Shown: positions 32,084 through 41,341, counted from the stretch's first letter. The stretch is DNA of 44,233 nucleotides from Clostridiales bacterium (GCA_029219925.1 JAQXUJ010000057.1:1-44233), one strand, 5' to 3'. The notes: a model not told the origin generated them from the letters alone. Made by a program: numbers and translations.

Positions 32084-33308
32084 ATCGGTAAAAATCCTTC
32101 TGACATGCGTAATTTTACTTATTTCAACCGGCTGTACCGACGCAACAGAGCCGGATACGCTCGGCTATGTTGTAGCGCTTGGAATCGACAAGTCCGAGTA
32201 TAACCCAAAGAGCTACGATATTACAATCCAGTTTGCCAATCCTTCAAAAATAAGCGGCGGCTCCGGCGAGGAGGGTGGCAAGGGAGGCGGCGAAAGCATT
32301 GAAAACATCACGGTAACCGCTCCGGGAATATACTCCGCCGTGAACATTGCCAATCATATAATAAGCAAGACCTTTGTGCTTTCCCACACAAAGCTTATAG
32401 TATTCTCAAAGGACGTGGCGGAGGAGGGGATAGGAGGACTTTTGGAAACCATCGGCCGCAGCAGCGACATACGTCCAAACACATATTTTGCGGTAAGCAA
32501 AGGCCAGGCACGGGAATTTCTGGAGGCTGTAAACCCCGAAACAGAGGTAAATCCCGTGCGGTATTACACCATGATTTTTGAGAACGATTATTCCGGTTAT
32601 ATACCGCAGAACATGAGCGCCGATTTTTATTTTTACTGCGGGAGCGAGGAGAAATGCTGCGTAATGCCCGTCTGCTCTGTTGCCGGTGCCTCGGGAAGTA
32701 ACAGCTACAGCAATACCGGCTACCAATATGGAATGGAGAACTATATCGCAGGGCAGATTCCGTCGGGAAGCGAGCAGACTCAGGTCATGGGAATGGGCGT
32801 TTTTAACGGGGATAAGCTTGCCGGTGAAATGGGAGATATTGAAACGGAAATTTACAATATACTTACCGGTCAGTATAAAAGCAGTTATGTGGTATACCGG
32901 TACAGCAAATCCCCGGACGACCCTATAACAGTGGTACAAAAACAGAAACACCTCCCCAAAATCAAGGTCAGAACAGATGGCGACGTGCCCAAGATAGACG
33001 CAGAAATCTTTGTGGAGGCGGACTTTTCCTCCTCTACTCCACAAATATCCGTCGAGGACAACATGGAGGAGTTTACATCGGAGGCAACAGCGGCACTGAA
33101 GGCACAGATAGAAGATTTTCTTGCGCAGACAACTAATATGGGTACGGATATAGTCGGATTTGGCAGCTATGCCAAACGAAATTTTACCGATTTACAGTCT
33201 TTTTCCGATTACAACTGGCTTGAAAAATATAAAAATGCTGAGTTTAACGTTACGGTTAATTTTGAAATCCGCCGTACAGGGCTGGTGGTAAGGAGCGATG
33301 AAGAATGA
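32073..33308 (+). CDS. spore germination lipoprotein, Ger(x)C type
   Basis: Ger(x)C-family lipoprotein of 411 aa, the third receptor subunit. The signal peptide ends in the lipobox STGC (Cys near residue 21), followed by the family's DTLGYVVALGIDK. The N-terminal domain includes VTAPGIYSAVNIANHIISKTFVLSHTKLIVFS. The C-terminal domain ends with DIVGFGSYAKRNF and WLEKYKNAEFNVTVNFEIRRTGLV, conserved in GerAC/GerKC. A short Gly/Glu-rich insertion (SGGSGEEGGKGGGES) near residue 70 is unusual. GGAGGG lies 6 bases before the ATG. Its stop overlaps the next small ORF as ATGA. Confidence 0.93.
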   Translation: MKSKSVKILLTCVILLISTGCTDATEPDTLGYVVALGIDKSEYNPKSYDITIQFANPSKISGGSGEEGGKGGGESIENITVTAPGIYSAVNIANHIISKTFVLSHTKLIVFSKDVAEEGIGGLLETIGRSSDIRPNTYFAVSKGQAREFLEAVNPETEVNPVRYYTMIFENDYSGYIPQNMSADFYFYCGSEEKCCVMPVCSVAGASGSNSYSNTGYQYGMENYIAGQIPSGSEQTQVMGMGVFNGDKLAGEMGDIETEIYNILTGQYKSSYVVYRYSKSPDDPITVVQKQKHLPKIKVRTDGDVPKIDAEIFVEADFSSSTPQISVEDNMEEFTSEATAALKAQIEDFLAQTTNMGTDIVGFGSYAKRNFTDLQSFSDYNWLEKYKNAEFNVTVNFEIRRTGLVVRSDEE

Positions 33309-33475
33309 GATATTACCTGGTTTTTTTAGTAGTATTGATAGTATCGCTGCGCACGTTTATGTACGGAATATGGACCATTCGAAGTCGCAACGCGGTGGGA
33401 GGAATTTTCATAATCCTCATGGCGTGCGGAGCACTGGGAATGGCGGCACGGTATGTTTTTACGGAGCTTACTTGA
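33305..33475 (+). CDS. 56-aa two-helix membrane protein after gerC
   Basis: This ORF is too short for the supplied track. It encodes 56 aa with two hydrophobic segments (YYLVFLVVLIVSL and GGIFIILMACGALGMAA) joined by a short basic loop (TIRSRNAVG). The ATG overlaps the gerC stop (ATGA), which implies translation by coupling. It is the fourth gene of the germination operon. I do not recognise a family. Small membrane subunits such as GerD-, GerXD- or GerQ-like helpers exist near some receptors, but no clear match is visible. The rnpB -35 box overlaps its stop codon. Confidence 0.65.
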   Translation: MRYYLVFLVVLIVSLRTFMYGIWTIRSRNAVGGIFIILMACGALGMAARYVFTELT

Positions 33476-33500
33476 CAAAACGACAAAATTACAATATAAT
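33472..33500 (+). promoter_or_regulatory. consensus promoter of rnpB
   Basis: A perfect TTGACA (33472-33477), 17-base spacer and TATAAT (33495-33500). The predicted start falls at the first base of the RNase P P1 helix. Confidence 0.92.
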
Positions 33501-33507
33501 ATTGTTC

Positions 33508-33839
33508 ATGAGTAAGTCAGACGGTTGCGGGCATGAAAATGCGTGAGGAAAGTCCGGGCTCCATAGAGCATGGGTGCCGGCTAACGACCGGTGGAGGCGA
33601 CTCCAAGGATAGTGCAACAGAAAATAAACGCCGCGTCATGCGGTAAGTGTGGAAATGTGAGGTAAGAGCTCACAGGGAAGATGGTAACTGAATTCCCGTG
33701 TAAACCCCACCCGGAGCAACACCGACTTTGCAGTTAAGCCTGCTCGGCATTGCAAGACCGGTGGCATGAACAAAGGGGTAACCCTTTGTCACAGATAGAT
33801 AACCGTCCGATACAGAACCCGGCTTACAGACTTGCTCAT
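33508..33839 (+). ncRNA. rnpB: RNase P RNA
   Basis: Catalytic RNA of RNase P, which matures tRNA 5' ends. Universally conserved elements are visible in order: GAGGAAAGTCCGGGCTC near the 5' end, an ACAGAAA block, GGTAAGAGCTCAC, and the 3' segment ATACAGAACCCGGCTTAC that closes P4. The ends ATGAGTAAGTC and GACTTGCTCAT pair to form P1, fixing the boundaries at about 33508 and 33839 (332 bases). Promoter and terminator bracket it precisely. I did not resolve type A versus type B with confidence. Confidence 0.95.
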
Positions 33840-33852
33840 TCCTATAAAAAAC

Positions 33853-33894
33853 AGAGCTGAATCCCGCTTTTGCGGACATCAGCTCTTTTATTTT
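33853..33894. terminator. bidirectional terminator of rnpB and the phosphoesterase gene
   Basis: AGAGCTGA and TCAGCTCT enclose an inner CCGC/GCGG stem. TTTTATTTT follows on the plus strand and GTTTTTT on the minus strand, so it serves both converging transcripts. Confidence 0.88.
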
Positions 33895-34664
33895 AGTACA
33901 TTTAGAGTTATAATGCCAATTTCAGGACGATTGCCCAATCGTGGAACGGGCAGCGTATTGCTTATCCCGCGGTTAATAATCATGGTTTTACCGCCCAAGT
34001 CCACTCTTCCGGCTGTATATTTCGGAAAAAACATTCTTTTTCCCGACAAAAGCGCCGAGGAAGGCGCCAAAACACCGCCCAGACGGGGAATACGTATTTG
34101 ACCGCCATGCATATGTCCCGATAAAATCAGGTCAAAATCATACTCCTTTATTTCATCGAAGAGGTTAGCCCGGTGAAACATCAGAATTTTGTATCCGTTA
34201 AATTCCGGAAGCTGAGAAAATGCTGTTTTTATATTCCGCGAAACCAGCTTCGGCAGCTTCGAGAAGGGGTCACTCACACCGTACAGCGAAATTTTTTCGC
34301 CGCCTCTCTCAATTTCTGCACGGCTGTTATCAAGAAAAACCGCACCCATATCACAAAAATCACCAAAAATCCGTTTTAAATCCGTCCGCCATACGTCATG
34401 ATTTCCCGTTATAAAATACACCGGAGCAATTTTTATAAGTTCGCCTATCAGCTCATATGCAGGCGTGACCGGTATTTTTCCGTCATGGACAATATCCCCG
34501 GTTATTGCAATAATATCCGGTTTTTCCGAATCTATTATTTCCGCCGTTCCGTGTGCCGGGCGGGAATGTATGTCGGAAATATGAGCAATTTTAAATCGGT
34601 CGAATACCGACGGTATTTTGGTTGACATAATATCGTATCTGCTTATATCGATTTTAGTATTCAT
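33888..34664 (-). CDS. YkuE/YaeI-type metallophosphoesterase
   Basis: Calcineurin-like phosphoesterase of 258 aa. Metal-binding motifs are IAHISDIHSR, ITGDIVHD, YFITGNHDVW and LSGHMHGGQIRIP. Relatives act at the cell surface or on lipid substrates such as UDP-2,3-diacylglucosamine, but this protein has no transmembrane helix or signal peptide in the chosen frame. The track start lies upstream without an RBS; ATG at 34664 follows GAGGTGG. It is a single gene converging on rnpB and divergent from miaB. Substrate unknown. Confidence 0.88.
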   Translation of the reverse strand: MNTKIDISRYDIMSTKIPSVFDRFKIAHISDIHSRPAHGTAEIIDSEKPDIIAITGDIVHDGKIPVTPAYELIGELIKIAPVYFITGNHDVWRTDLKRIFGDFCDMGAVFLDNSRAEIERGGEKISLYGVSDPFSKLPKLVSRNIKTAFSQLPEFNGYKILMFHRANLFDEIKEYDFDLILSGHMHGGQIRIPRLGGVLAPSSALLSGKRMFFPKYTAGRVDLGGKTMIINRGISNTLPVPRLGNRPEIGIITLNVLK

Positions 34665-34716
34665 AATCCACCTCAATATCATTATATCATTTTTTGCGAC
34701 AAAAGGCAATTAGATA

Positions 34717-34745
34717 TTGTATTTTTTGCAAAAATGTGATAAAAT
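34717..34745 (+). promoter_or_regulatory. promoter of the miaB-ylbF-mutS-mutL-miaA operon
   Basis: TTGTAT (34717-34722), 17-base spacer and TAAAAT (34740-34745) preceded by TGn. A second TATAAT at 34759-34764 is too close to the start codon to be the main -10 box. Confidence 0.55.
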
Positions 34746-34773
34746 GAAATTATACTGATATAATGGAGGAAAT

Positions 34774-36189
34774 ATGGCTGAATATATAAAAAAAGAGGAA
34801 ACGGAAAGGCAGAAAGAGTATTTGTATAAGCTTCAGGAAATAAACAACGCCTTTTACGCCCGGCATGGCAGAAAGCCCCTGGCAAACACCGAAACCTACG
34901 GCTGCCAGCAGAACGAGAACGATACCGAGCGTATACGCGGCATGCTGAGTGCGGCAGGCTTCGGCTTCTGTGACAGAGCCGAGGACGCCGATTTGGTGAT
35001 TTACAACACCTGTGCCGTCCGGGAAAACGCCGAGGACAGAGTCTACGGCCGTCTGGGCATACTAAAACATATTAAAGAACAGCGTCCCGATTTGATAATC
35101 GGTCTTTGCGGCTGCATGGTTCAACAGGAGCATATAGTCGAAAAAATAAAGCAGGTTTATAATCACGTAGACCTGATTTTCGGCACACACGCACTTTATA
35201 AGCTGCCGGAGCTTCTGTACGAGGTCTATAAAGAGGGGAAAACCGTAATTGATACCGAAAGCAGCGACGGCGCTATCTGCGAAGATATTCCGATTCTGCG
35301 TGATTCGGACAGCAAGGCATGGGTCAGCATAATGTATGGCTGCAATAACTTCTGCACCTACTGCATAGTGCCGTATGTGCGGGGAAGAGAGCGGAGCAGA
35401 CAGCCTCAGCGTATTCTTGATGAGATAAAGGCGCTTGCCGAAAAAGGCGTTTCAGAAATTTGCCTTCTCGGTCAGAATGTCAACTCCTACGGCAAGGATT
35501 TGGAGGAAAATATTGATTTTGCAGACCTTCTGCGCATGGTAAACGATGTGGAGGGGGTACGGCGGATACGATTCATGACCTCTCACCCCAAGGATTTCGG
35601 CGACCGACTAATCAACGCCATGGCGGAATGCACAAAGGTCTGTCATCAGCTGCACCTTCCCTTCCAGGCAGGCAGCGACAGGGTTCTTTCGGAAATGAAC
35701 AGAAAATACACAAAGGCGGAATATCTTGAAAAGATACGCCGGGTCAAGGAAAAAATTCCGGACATTGCCCTTTCCACCGATGTTATGGTGGGATTTCCCA
35801 CCGAAACCAACGAGGATTTTGAGGACACACTGGACGTTTTAAAGCAGGTTGAATTTGATACTATTTTTTCCTTTATCTATTCCCGCCGCAAAGGCACCCC
35901 GGCGGCAAAGCTGGACTTTGTGCTGACCGATGAGGAGATACACAAAAATTTTGACCGGATGCTAAACGTGCAGAATGAAATTTCAAAAAGAAAAAATGAC
36001 ACCTGTGTGGGAAAGGTCTATACCGTCCTGGTAGACGGCGCAAGTAAAAATAACCCGGAAATGCTGTCGGGCAGAACCGATTCATCAAAGATTGTGAATT
36101 TCAAAGGTGATGCGTCCCTTGCCGGGCAGTATGTTGACGTGAAAATAACCGAAGCTCATACCTGGAGCTTAAACGGAGAACTTGTATAA
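34774..36189 (+). CDS. miaB: tRNA-2-methylthio-N6-dimethylallyladenosine synthase
   Basis: Radical SAM methylthiotransferase of 471 aa modifying i6A37 to ms2i6A37 in tRNA. The N-terminal UPF0004 domain has its three cysteines in TYGCQQNEND, NTCAVRENAEDR and LCGCMVQQ. The radical SAM cluster motif is CNNFCTYC, followed by IVPYVRGRERSR. The C-terminal TRAM domain ends the protein. About 35 residues precede the first motif, typical of Clostridial MiaB. GGAGGA precedes the ATG. It heads an operon that also contains miaA, whose product makes the i6A substrate. Confidence 0.96.
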   Translation: MAEYIKKEETERQKEYLYKLQEINNAFYARHGRKPLANTETYGCQQNENDTERIRGMLSAAGFGFCDRAEDADLVIYNTCAVRENAEDRVYGRLGILKHIKEQRPDLIIGLCGCMVQQEHIVEKIKQVYNHVDLIFGTHALYKLPELLYEVYKEGKTVIDTESSDGAICEDIPILRDSDSKAWVSIMYGCNNFCTYCIVPYVRGRERSRQPQRILDEIKALAEKGVSEICLLGQNVNSYGKDLEENIDFADLLRMVNDVEGVRRIRFMTSHPKDFGDRLINAMAECTKVCHQLHLPFQAGSDRVLSEMNRKYTKAEYLEKIRRVKEKIPDIALSTDVMVGFPTETNEDFEDTLDVLKQVEFDTIFSFIYSRRKGTPAAKLDFVLTDEEIHKNFDRMLNVQNEISKRKNDTCVGKVYTVLVDGASKNNPEMLSGRTDSSKIVNFKGDASLAGQYVDVKITEAHTWSLNGELV

Positions 36190-36208
36190 AAAGAAAGAAG
36201 GATAAAAA

Positions 36209-36586
36209 ATGACTATTTTGGAAAAAGCAAACGAACTTGGACAGATGATTAAGGACAGCGCCGAAATGAAGGCACTCAACGAAGCGGAGGAGGCGCAGTC
36301 CCATGATGACGAGGCGCAGCAGCTTATTGCGGATTTTAATATTAAACGCATGAATCTTGCAAAAAAGCTCCGGGAGGAAACCCTTACTCAGGAGGAGGCC
36401 GTAAAACAAAATAACGAGGCCTTTAACGAGATGGTGGAAAAATCCGAGACAATAAAAAACTATGTTGAGGCGAAAAAAGCCTTTGACAAGCTGGTAAACG
36501 GCGTAAACAGCACAATCAATCTTTATATAATGGGCGAACAGGGAGGCTGCACCCACGATTGCCATACCTGCGGCGGATGCCACTGA
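36209..36586 (+). CDS. YlbF/YmcA-family protein with Cys-rich tail
   Basis: Cytoplasmic helical protein of 125 aa of the YlbF (DUF964) family. The helical core has ILEKANELGQMIKDSAEMKALNEAEEAQ and ADFNIKRMNLAKKL. In Bacillus, YlbF, YmcA and YaaT form a complex carrying Fe-S clusters that affects RNA processing and sporulation. This protein ends in GCTHDCHTCGGCH, a compact Cys/His cluster able to bind metal or Fe-S. It lies between miaB (19 bases) and mutS (47 bases), as in many Clostridia. The family is clear; cluster binding is inferred. Confidence 0.87.
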   Translation: MTILEKANELGQMIKDSAEMKALNEAEEAQSHDDEAQQLIADFNIKRMNLAKKLREETLTQEEAVKQNNEAFNEMVEKSETIKNYVEAKKAFDKLVNGVNSTINLYIMGEQGGCTHDCHTCGGCH

Positions 36587-36633
36587 AAATCGGATAAAAT
36601 GCCCTTTTTAGATTAAGAACAGGAGCTGTTAAA

Positions 36634-39213
36634 ATGGCAAAAGAAAAGCTGTCGCCCATGATGAGCAAATATTTGCAGACCAAGGAGGAATATCCGGACT
36701 GCATTTTATTCTACCGTCTCGGCGACTTCTACGAGATGTTTTTTGATGACGCGATTACCGCGTCCCGTGAGCTGGAGCTTACCCTTACGGGAAAAAGCTG
36801 CGGTCTTGAAGAACGCGCCCCTATGTGCGGCGTGCCGTTCCACAGTGCGTCAATGTATATTCAGCGGCTTGTCGCCAAAGGCTATAAGGTCGCCGTATGC
36901 GAGCAGCTGGAAGACCCGAAGGAGGCCGCCGGGCTGGTGGACCGCGGCGTAATCAAGGTCATTACGGCAGGAACCCTCACCGATGAGAGCATGCTTGACG
37001 ACCGTAAAAATAACTATCTTTGTATAATATATAAAAGTCGGGAGGGATATACTTCCCTTGCCTTCTGTGACATTTCCACCGGCGAGGTTTTTGTAACCCG
37101 CACCGGCGACAACGGCGAGGTGCTTAATGAGACGGCGCGCTATGTGCCCAGCGAAATAATAATGAACACGTCCGCAGAGGAAACCTTCCGCAGCGCTATT
37201 ACGGCGCGGATATCCGCGGATATTTCGGCATATGACGATGATTATTTTGACATATCGGAGGACGCAATAGCAGCGCAGTTTAAAAAGAGCTCGGATAACC
37301 TTGGGCTGTCCGCCGAAATGAAATCGGCGCTGTCGGCGATGATTCGGTATCTTGAACATACCCAAAAGGGACATGTTACATTTGTTGATTCCCTCAATGT
37401 TTACAGCATGTCGGAGTATATGGAGCTGGATATTGCAACCCGCAGAAATCTTGAGGTTACGGAAACAATGCGTGACAGAGCAAAAAAGGGGTCTCTTCTG
37501 TGGGTGCTGGACCGCACAAAAACCTCTATGGGCGCACGAAAGCTGAAACAATGGCTGGAAAAACCACTTATTAATCCGATTGAGATAAACAAACGCCTTC
37601 TTTCGGTGGAAGAGCTGGTCAAGAATATTATGCTGTGCGACGATTTTTCAGCGCTTCTGTCGGGGATTTATGATATTTCCCGGATAGTCAGCAGAATTTC
37701 GTTAAATTCCGCTGTTCCTAAGGACATGGTTTCCCTAAAAATGTCGCTTCTGAAGCTTCCGGAGCTTAATTATCTGCTTTCCAAAACCAAATCGCCCATC
37801 TTTGCCGAAATGAACAAAAATTTTGATTTAATGTCCGATATTGCAGAGCTTTTGGATAAGGGGCTTAACGACGAGGTTCCGGTAAGCATAAAGGACGGCG
37901 GTGTTATACGCTCCGGCTACAATGCCGAGCTGGACGAGCTGCGCCGGATTGACAAGAACGGCAGACAGTGGATTTTATCTTCAGAGGCGGCTGAGCGTGA
38001 AAAAACCGGCATTAAAAATCTAAAGATAGGCTACAACAAGGTTTTCGGTTATTATATTGAGGTTACAAAGCTCAACTCCGGTCTGGTGCCGGACAGCTAT
38101 ATACGCAAGCAAACCCTTGTTAATGCGGAGCGATATATAACGCCCGAGCTAAAAGAAATGGAGGACAAGATTTTAGGTGCGTCGGAGCGTCTGGCAGCGC
38201 TTGAAGCGCAGCTTTTCGAGGAACTCCGGGCGGCGGTTGCCGAAAATGTTGACCGCTTAAAGTGCGTCTGCGAAATAATTGCCGTAACCGACGTACTTTG
38301 CTCCCTTGCGCAGGTAGCTTTTAAATCGGGATATACCATGCCGGAGGTCACGGGCGGAAACGAGCTTATAATAAAGGACGGACGCCATCCGGTTGTTGAA
38401 AAAATGCTGCAAAACGGAATGTTCGTGCCGAATGACACTACCCTTGACACGGCAGAAAACCGGGAAATTATAATTACCGGGCCCAATATGGCGGGTAAAT
38501 CCACCTATATGCGTCAGGTTGCGCTTATAACGCTGATGGTGCAGGTGGGCAGCTTTGTTCCCGCAAGCTACGCAAAAATCGGCGTTGTGGATAAGATTTT
38601 TACACGTGTGGGCGCCTCGGACGATATTGCGCAGGGACAAAGCACCTTCATGCTGGAGATGGTGGAGGTAGCGCACATTCTGCGTAACGCCACCGAAAAA
38701 TCGCTGGTAATTCTGGACGAAATCGGACGGGGAACTTCTACCTTTGACGGGCTTTCCATAGCCTGGGCGGTGGCAGAGCATATGCAGTCGAGAATAAAGG
38801 CAAAAACTCTGTTTGCAACGCATTATCACGAGCTTACTCAGCTTGAGGACTGCCTTGACGGTATTAAGAATTATTCGGTTGCCGTAAAAAAACACGGTGA
38901 CGATATTACCTTTTTACGGAAGATTGTGCGCGGCGGTACCGACGACAGCTACGGAATCGAGGTTGCGGCACTGGCAGGCGTACCGCGGACAGTAATAAAG
39001 CGTGCGAGAGAAATTTTAAAAAAGGTGGAAAACGGCGATTCGGAAGGTATCTGCAAGGCAAAAAAGACTCCGGAATCCTCACCGCAGCTTGATCTTACCG
39101 ACAATACTGCGGCGGAAATTTATCAGGAGCTGTGCGATATGGACGTTACTACATATACGCCAATTGAGGCTCTAAATAAGCTGTACGAATTATCAAAAAA
39201 AGCTAAGGATTAA
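36634..39213 (+). CDS. mutS: DNA mismatch repair protein MutS
   Basis: Mismatch-recognition ATPase of 859 aa. The mismatch-binding motif is DFYEMF (Phe-x-Glu) near residue 34. Connector, lever and clamp regions follow. The ATPase domain has GPNMAGKSTYMRQVALITLMVQ, LDEIGRGTSTFDGLSIAWAV and ATHYHELTQLE. The C-terminal tail is short. Length and motifs are those of a standard MutS1. The RBS is AGGAG. A structured 123-base gap separates it from mutL. Confidence 0.97.
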   Translation: MAKEKLSPMMSKYLQTKEEYPDCILFYRLGDFYEMFFDDAITASRELELTLTGKSCGLEERAPMCGVPFHSASMYIQRLVAKGYKVAVCEQLEDPKEAAGLVDRGVIKVITAGTLTDESMLDDRKNNYLCIIYKSREGYTSLAFCDISTGEVFVTRTGDNGEVLNETARYVPSEIIMNTSAEETFRSAITARISADISAYDDDYFDISEDAIAAQFKKSSDNLGLSAEMKSALSAMIRYLEHTQKGHVTFVDSLNVYSMSEYMELDIATRRNLEVTETMRDRAKKGSLLWVLDRTKTSMGARKLKQWLEKPLINPIEINKRLLSVEELVKNIMLCDDFSALLSGIYDISRIVSRISLNSAVPKDMVSLKMSLLKLPELNYLLSKTKSPIFAEMNKNFDLMSDIAELLDKGLNDEVPVSIKDGGVIRSGYNAELDELRRIDKNGRQWILSSEAAEREKTGIKNLKIGYNKVFGYYIEVTKLNSGLVPDSYIRKQTLVNAERYITPELKEMEDKILGASERLAALEAQLFEELRAAVAENVDRLKCVCEIIAVTDVLCSLAQVAFKSGYTMPEVTGGNELIIKDGRHPVVEKMLQNGMFVPNDTTLDTAENREIIITGPNMAGKSTYMRQVALITLMVQVGSFVPASYAKIGVVDKIFTRVGASDDIAQGQSTFMLEMVEVAHILRNATEKSLVILDEIGRGTSTFDGLSIAWAVAEHMQSRIKAKTLFATHYHELTQLEDCLDGIKNYSVAVKKHGDDITFLRKIVRGGTDDSYGIEVAALAGVPRTVIKRAREILKKVENGDSEGICKAKKTPESSPQLDLTDNTAAEIYQELCDMDVTTYTPIEALNKLYELSKKAKD

Positions 39214-39336
39214 CAGCAGAAAACAGGCTATCCATATCCTCACCGGAACTCTTTTTTCTCCGGTTAGGGCAGGAACGCCCGAAACCTTCTGCACATCGGA
39301 TTTGTGCCGCCTCATGGCGGCGGAATGGAGATTAGA
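39214..39336 (+). repeat. structured mutS/mutL gap with repeat module, copy C
   Basis: The gap folds into GCAGAA (39216-39221)/TTCTGC (39287-39292), enclosing ACCGGA/TCCGGT (39242-39247, 39259-39264) and GGGC/GCCC (39267-39270, 39277-39280). From 39299 on, the sequence GGATTTGTGCCGCC-TCAT-GGCGGCGGAATGGAG matches the 3' end of repeat copies A and B, including the 6-bp hairpin and the RBS, with a different tetraloop. The upstream part is unrelated to A and B. It therefore looks modular: a shared hairpin-RBS cassette behind a different folded domain. Confidence 0.65.
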
Positions 39337-41340
39337 ATGGGAATTATTAATGTTCTTCCAAATGAAATATCCAATAAAATAGCCGCAGGCGAAGTGGTGG
39401 AGCGCCCCGCGTCGGTAGTTAAGGAGCTGGTGGAAAACTCCATTGACGCAGGCAGCACCGTTATCGGCGTTGAAATCAAAAAAGGCGGCGTTACATATAT
39501 CCGCGTCAGCGATAACGGCAAAGGCATGTCACGGGAGGACGCTGAAATCGCATTTCTGCGCCACGCAACAAGTAAAATTCACACCGCCGATGATTTGGAC
39601 GCAATCTACACTCTGGGATTCCGCGGCGAAGCCCTTTCAAGCATAGGCGCTGTTTCCCAGTCGGAAATGTTCACCAAACGCCGCGAGGACGAGGCGGGTT
39701 CACACATTTCCTGCATAGGCGGCGAAATCACCAGCAGCAGAGAGGACGGCATGCCGGACGGTACCACCTTTGAAGTTCGCAACCTGTTTTTCAATACGCC
39801 GGCAAGAATGAATTTCTTAAAGCGTGATGCAACCGAAGCGGCGGCAATAACCGACATAATGGAACGGTTTATTCTGTCCCATCCCGAAATATCATTCCGA
39901 TATGTTGTGGACGGAAAGGAAAAATACTTTACTGCGGGAGATAACAACCTTGCCGGCAGTATTTATGCCGTCTACGGAAAGAGCTACGTAAATTCGGTTA
40001 TTCCCGTTGACTACCGCACCGAGCTTGTAACCATTTCCGGCATGATAGGCAAGGGCGACGCCGCAAGACCAAACAGAAATTATCAGAGCTTTTTCGTAAA
40101 CCGCCGCTATGTAAAAAGCATGAGGCTTTCCAACACGGCGGAAGCGGCGTACAAAAATCAAATTATGATTAATAAGCACCCCATGCTGGTGCTGAATATT
40201 GAAATTGACCCCAAGCTTACCAACGTCAACGTTCACCCAACCAAGCTGGAGGTGAAGTTTTCCCATGACGAAGAGGTCTTTCGCGCGCTGTTTCATGCTG
40301 TTGAAAACGCCCTGTATGCAATCCCCAATGTCCCAAAAATTGAGCGCAGGGAGGCACCGTCGGAATTTATCCGAGATAAATCCGATACGGCGGAGCAGAT
40401 AGCCTTTCCCTCCGCCGAGACCCAAAGAGCAGAGCCGTCAAAGGCGCCGGAGACTAAGACCGTGACGGAGCCTTCTCCCAATAACATACCGGCAGCCGCA
40501 AAGCCGCAAAGCACAAGACCGACAGCTGATGATATTAAGGTCAAGCCCTTCACAAGCTATGCTCTTGACATGGATAAGGATTACTTCCGGCGTAAACGCG
40601 CCGAGATGGTTGGAGGAGAATCATCACAAGGGAAGGACGATACCCTGTCCGAGGTGGGGGAAAATATCAAAGTAAAAATTCTCACCTCTAAAGAATCGGG
40701 AACCATGTTTAAACCCACTCCCGAAGAGAAACCGAAAGAAAATAAAGGCTGGGACTTTGACCGTGCAGCGCTGCGGATTGTGGGACAGCTGTTCGACACA
40801 TATATTATCGCACAGTCCAATGATACGATAATTCTTGCTGACCAGCATGCCGCCCACGAACGGTTAAAATATGAGGAATTAAAAAAGGAGCTTGCCGAGC
40901 ACAAGGTAACCTCACAGATGCTTTTGGTGCCGGTTGCGGTGGATGTCAGCTCCGGCGAACATGCTGTCTTTACCGAAAATGCCGCAAGATTTGCCGAGCT
41001 GGGTTTTGAGATTGAGGAATTCGGCGATAATTCGCTTATAATTAGAGCAACGCCGGAACCCCTTGATGAAGAAGATTTAAAACAGCTTGTACTTGAAATT
41101 ATTGATAAAATGGCAAAAGGAAGCCGCGATCTGATTTCGGATAAGATGGAGCGGGCACTTTATACCATTGCATGTAAAGCGGCGATAAAGGCAAATCATA
41201 AATACGACAACAAGCAGCTGGAATCGCTTTTAAACGCAGTGCTGGATTTGGGGAATATAAATACCTGTCCCCACGGACGTCCCATAATAATTACCATGAC
41301 AAAAAAGGAGCTTGAACGGGAATTTAAACGGATAATATAA
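39337..41340 (+). CDS. mutL: DNA mismatch repair endonuclease MutL
   Basis: GHKL ATPase and latent endonuclease of 667 aa. N-terminal motifs are ELVENSIDAG, DNGKGM, LGFRGEALSSIGAV and NVNVHPTKLEVKF. A Pro/Lys-rich linker spans about residues 345-465. The C-terminal endonuclease carries DQHAAHERLKYEE and CPHGRPIIITM, so this is the nicking type found in organisms without MutH. The track start lies inside the repeat hairpin; ATG at 39337 follows GGAG by 6 bases and gives the canonical MGIINVLPNEISNKIAAGEVV start. Confidence 0.97.
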   Translation: MGIINVLPNEISNKIAAGEVVERPASVVKELVENSIDAGSTVIGVEIKKGGVTYIRVSDNGKGMSREDAEIAFLRHATSKIHTADDLDAIYTLGFRGEALSSIGAVSQSEMFTKRREDEAGSHISCIGGEITSSREDGMPDGTTFEVRNLFFNTPARMNFLKRDATEAAAITDIMERFILSHPEISFRYVVDGKEKYFTAGDNNLAGSIYAVYGKSYVNSVIPVDYRTELVTISGMIGKGDAARPNRNYQSFFVNRRYVKSMRLSNTAEAAYKNQIMINKHPMLVLNIEIDPKLTNVNVHPTKLEVKFSHDEEVFRALFHAVENALYAIPNVPKIERREAPSEFIRDKSDTAEQIAFPSAETQRAEPSKAPETKTVTEPSPNNIPAAAKPQSTRPTADDIKVKPFTSYALDMDKDYFRRKRAEMVGGESSQGKDDTLSEVGENIKVKILTSKESGTMFKPTPEEKPKENKGWDFDRAALRIVGQLFDTYIIAQSNDTIILADQHAAHERLKYEELKKELAEHKVTSQMLLVPVAVDVSSGEHAVFTENAARFAELGFEIEEFGDNSLIIRATPEPLDEEDLKQLVLEIIDKMAKGSRDLISDKMERALYTIACKAAIKANHKYDNKQLESLLNAVLDLGNINTCPHGRPIIITMTKKELEREFKRII

Positions 41341-41341
41341 C

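Noticed and set aside
39214-39336. Known riboswitch in the mutS/mutL gap
   Set aside because: The three-way-junction-like fold does not match the conserved cores of purine, SAM, THF, ZTP, guanidine, fluoride or c-di-GMP riboswitches that I can recall.
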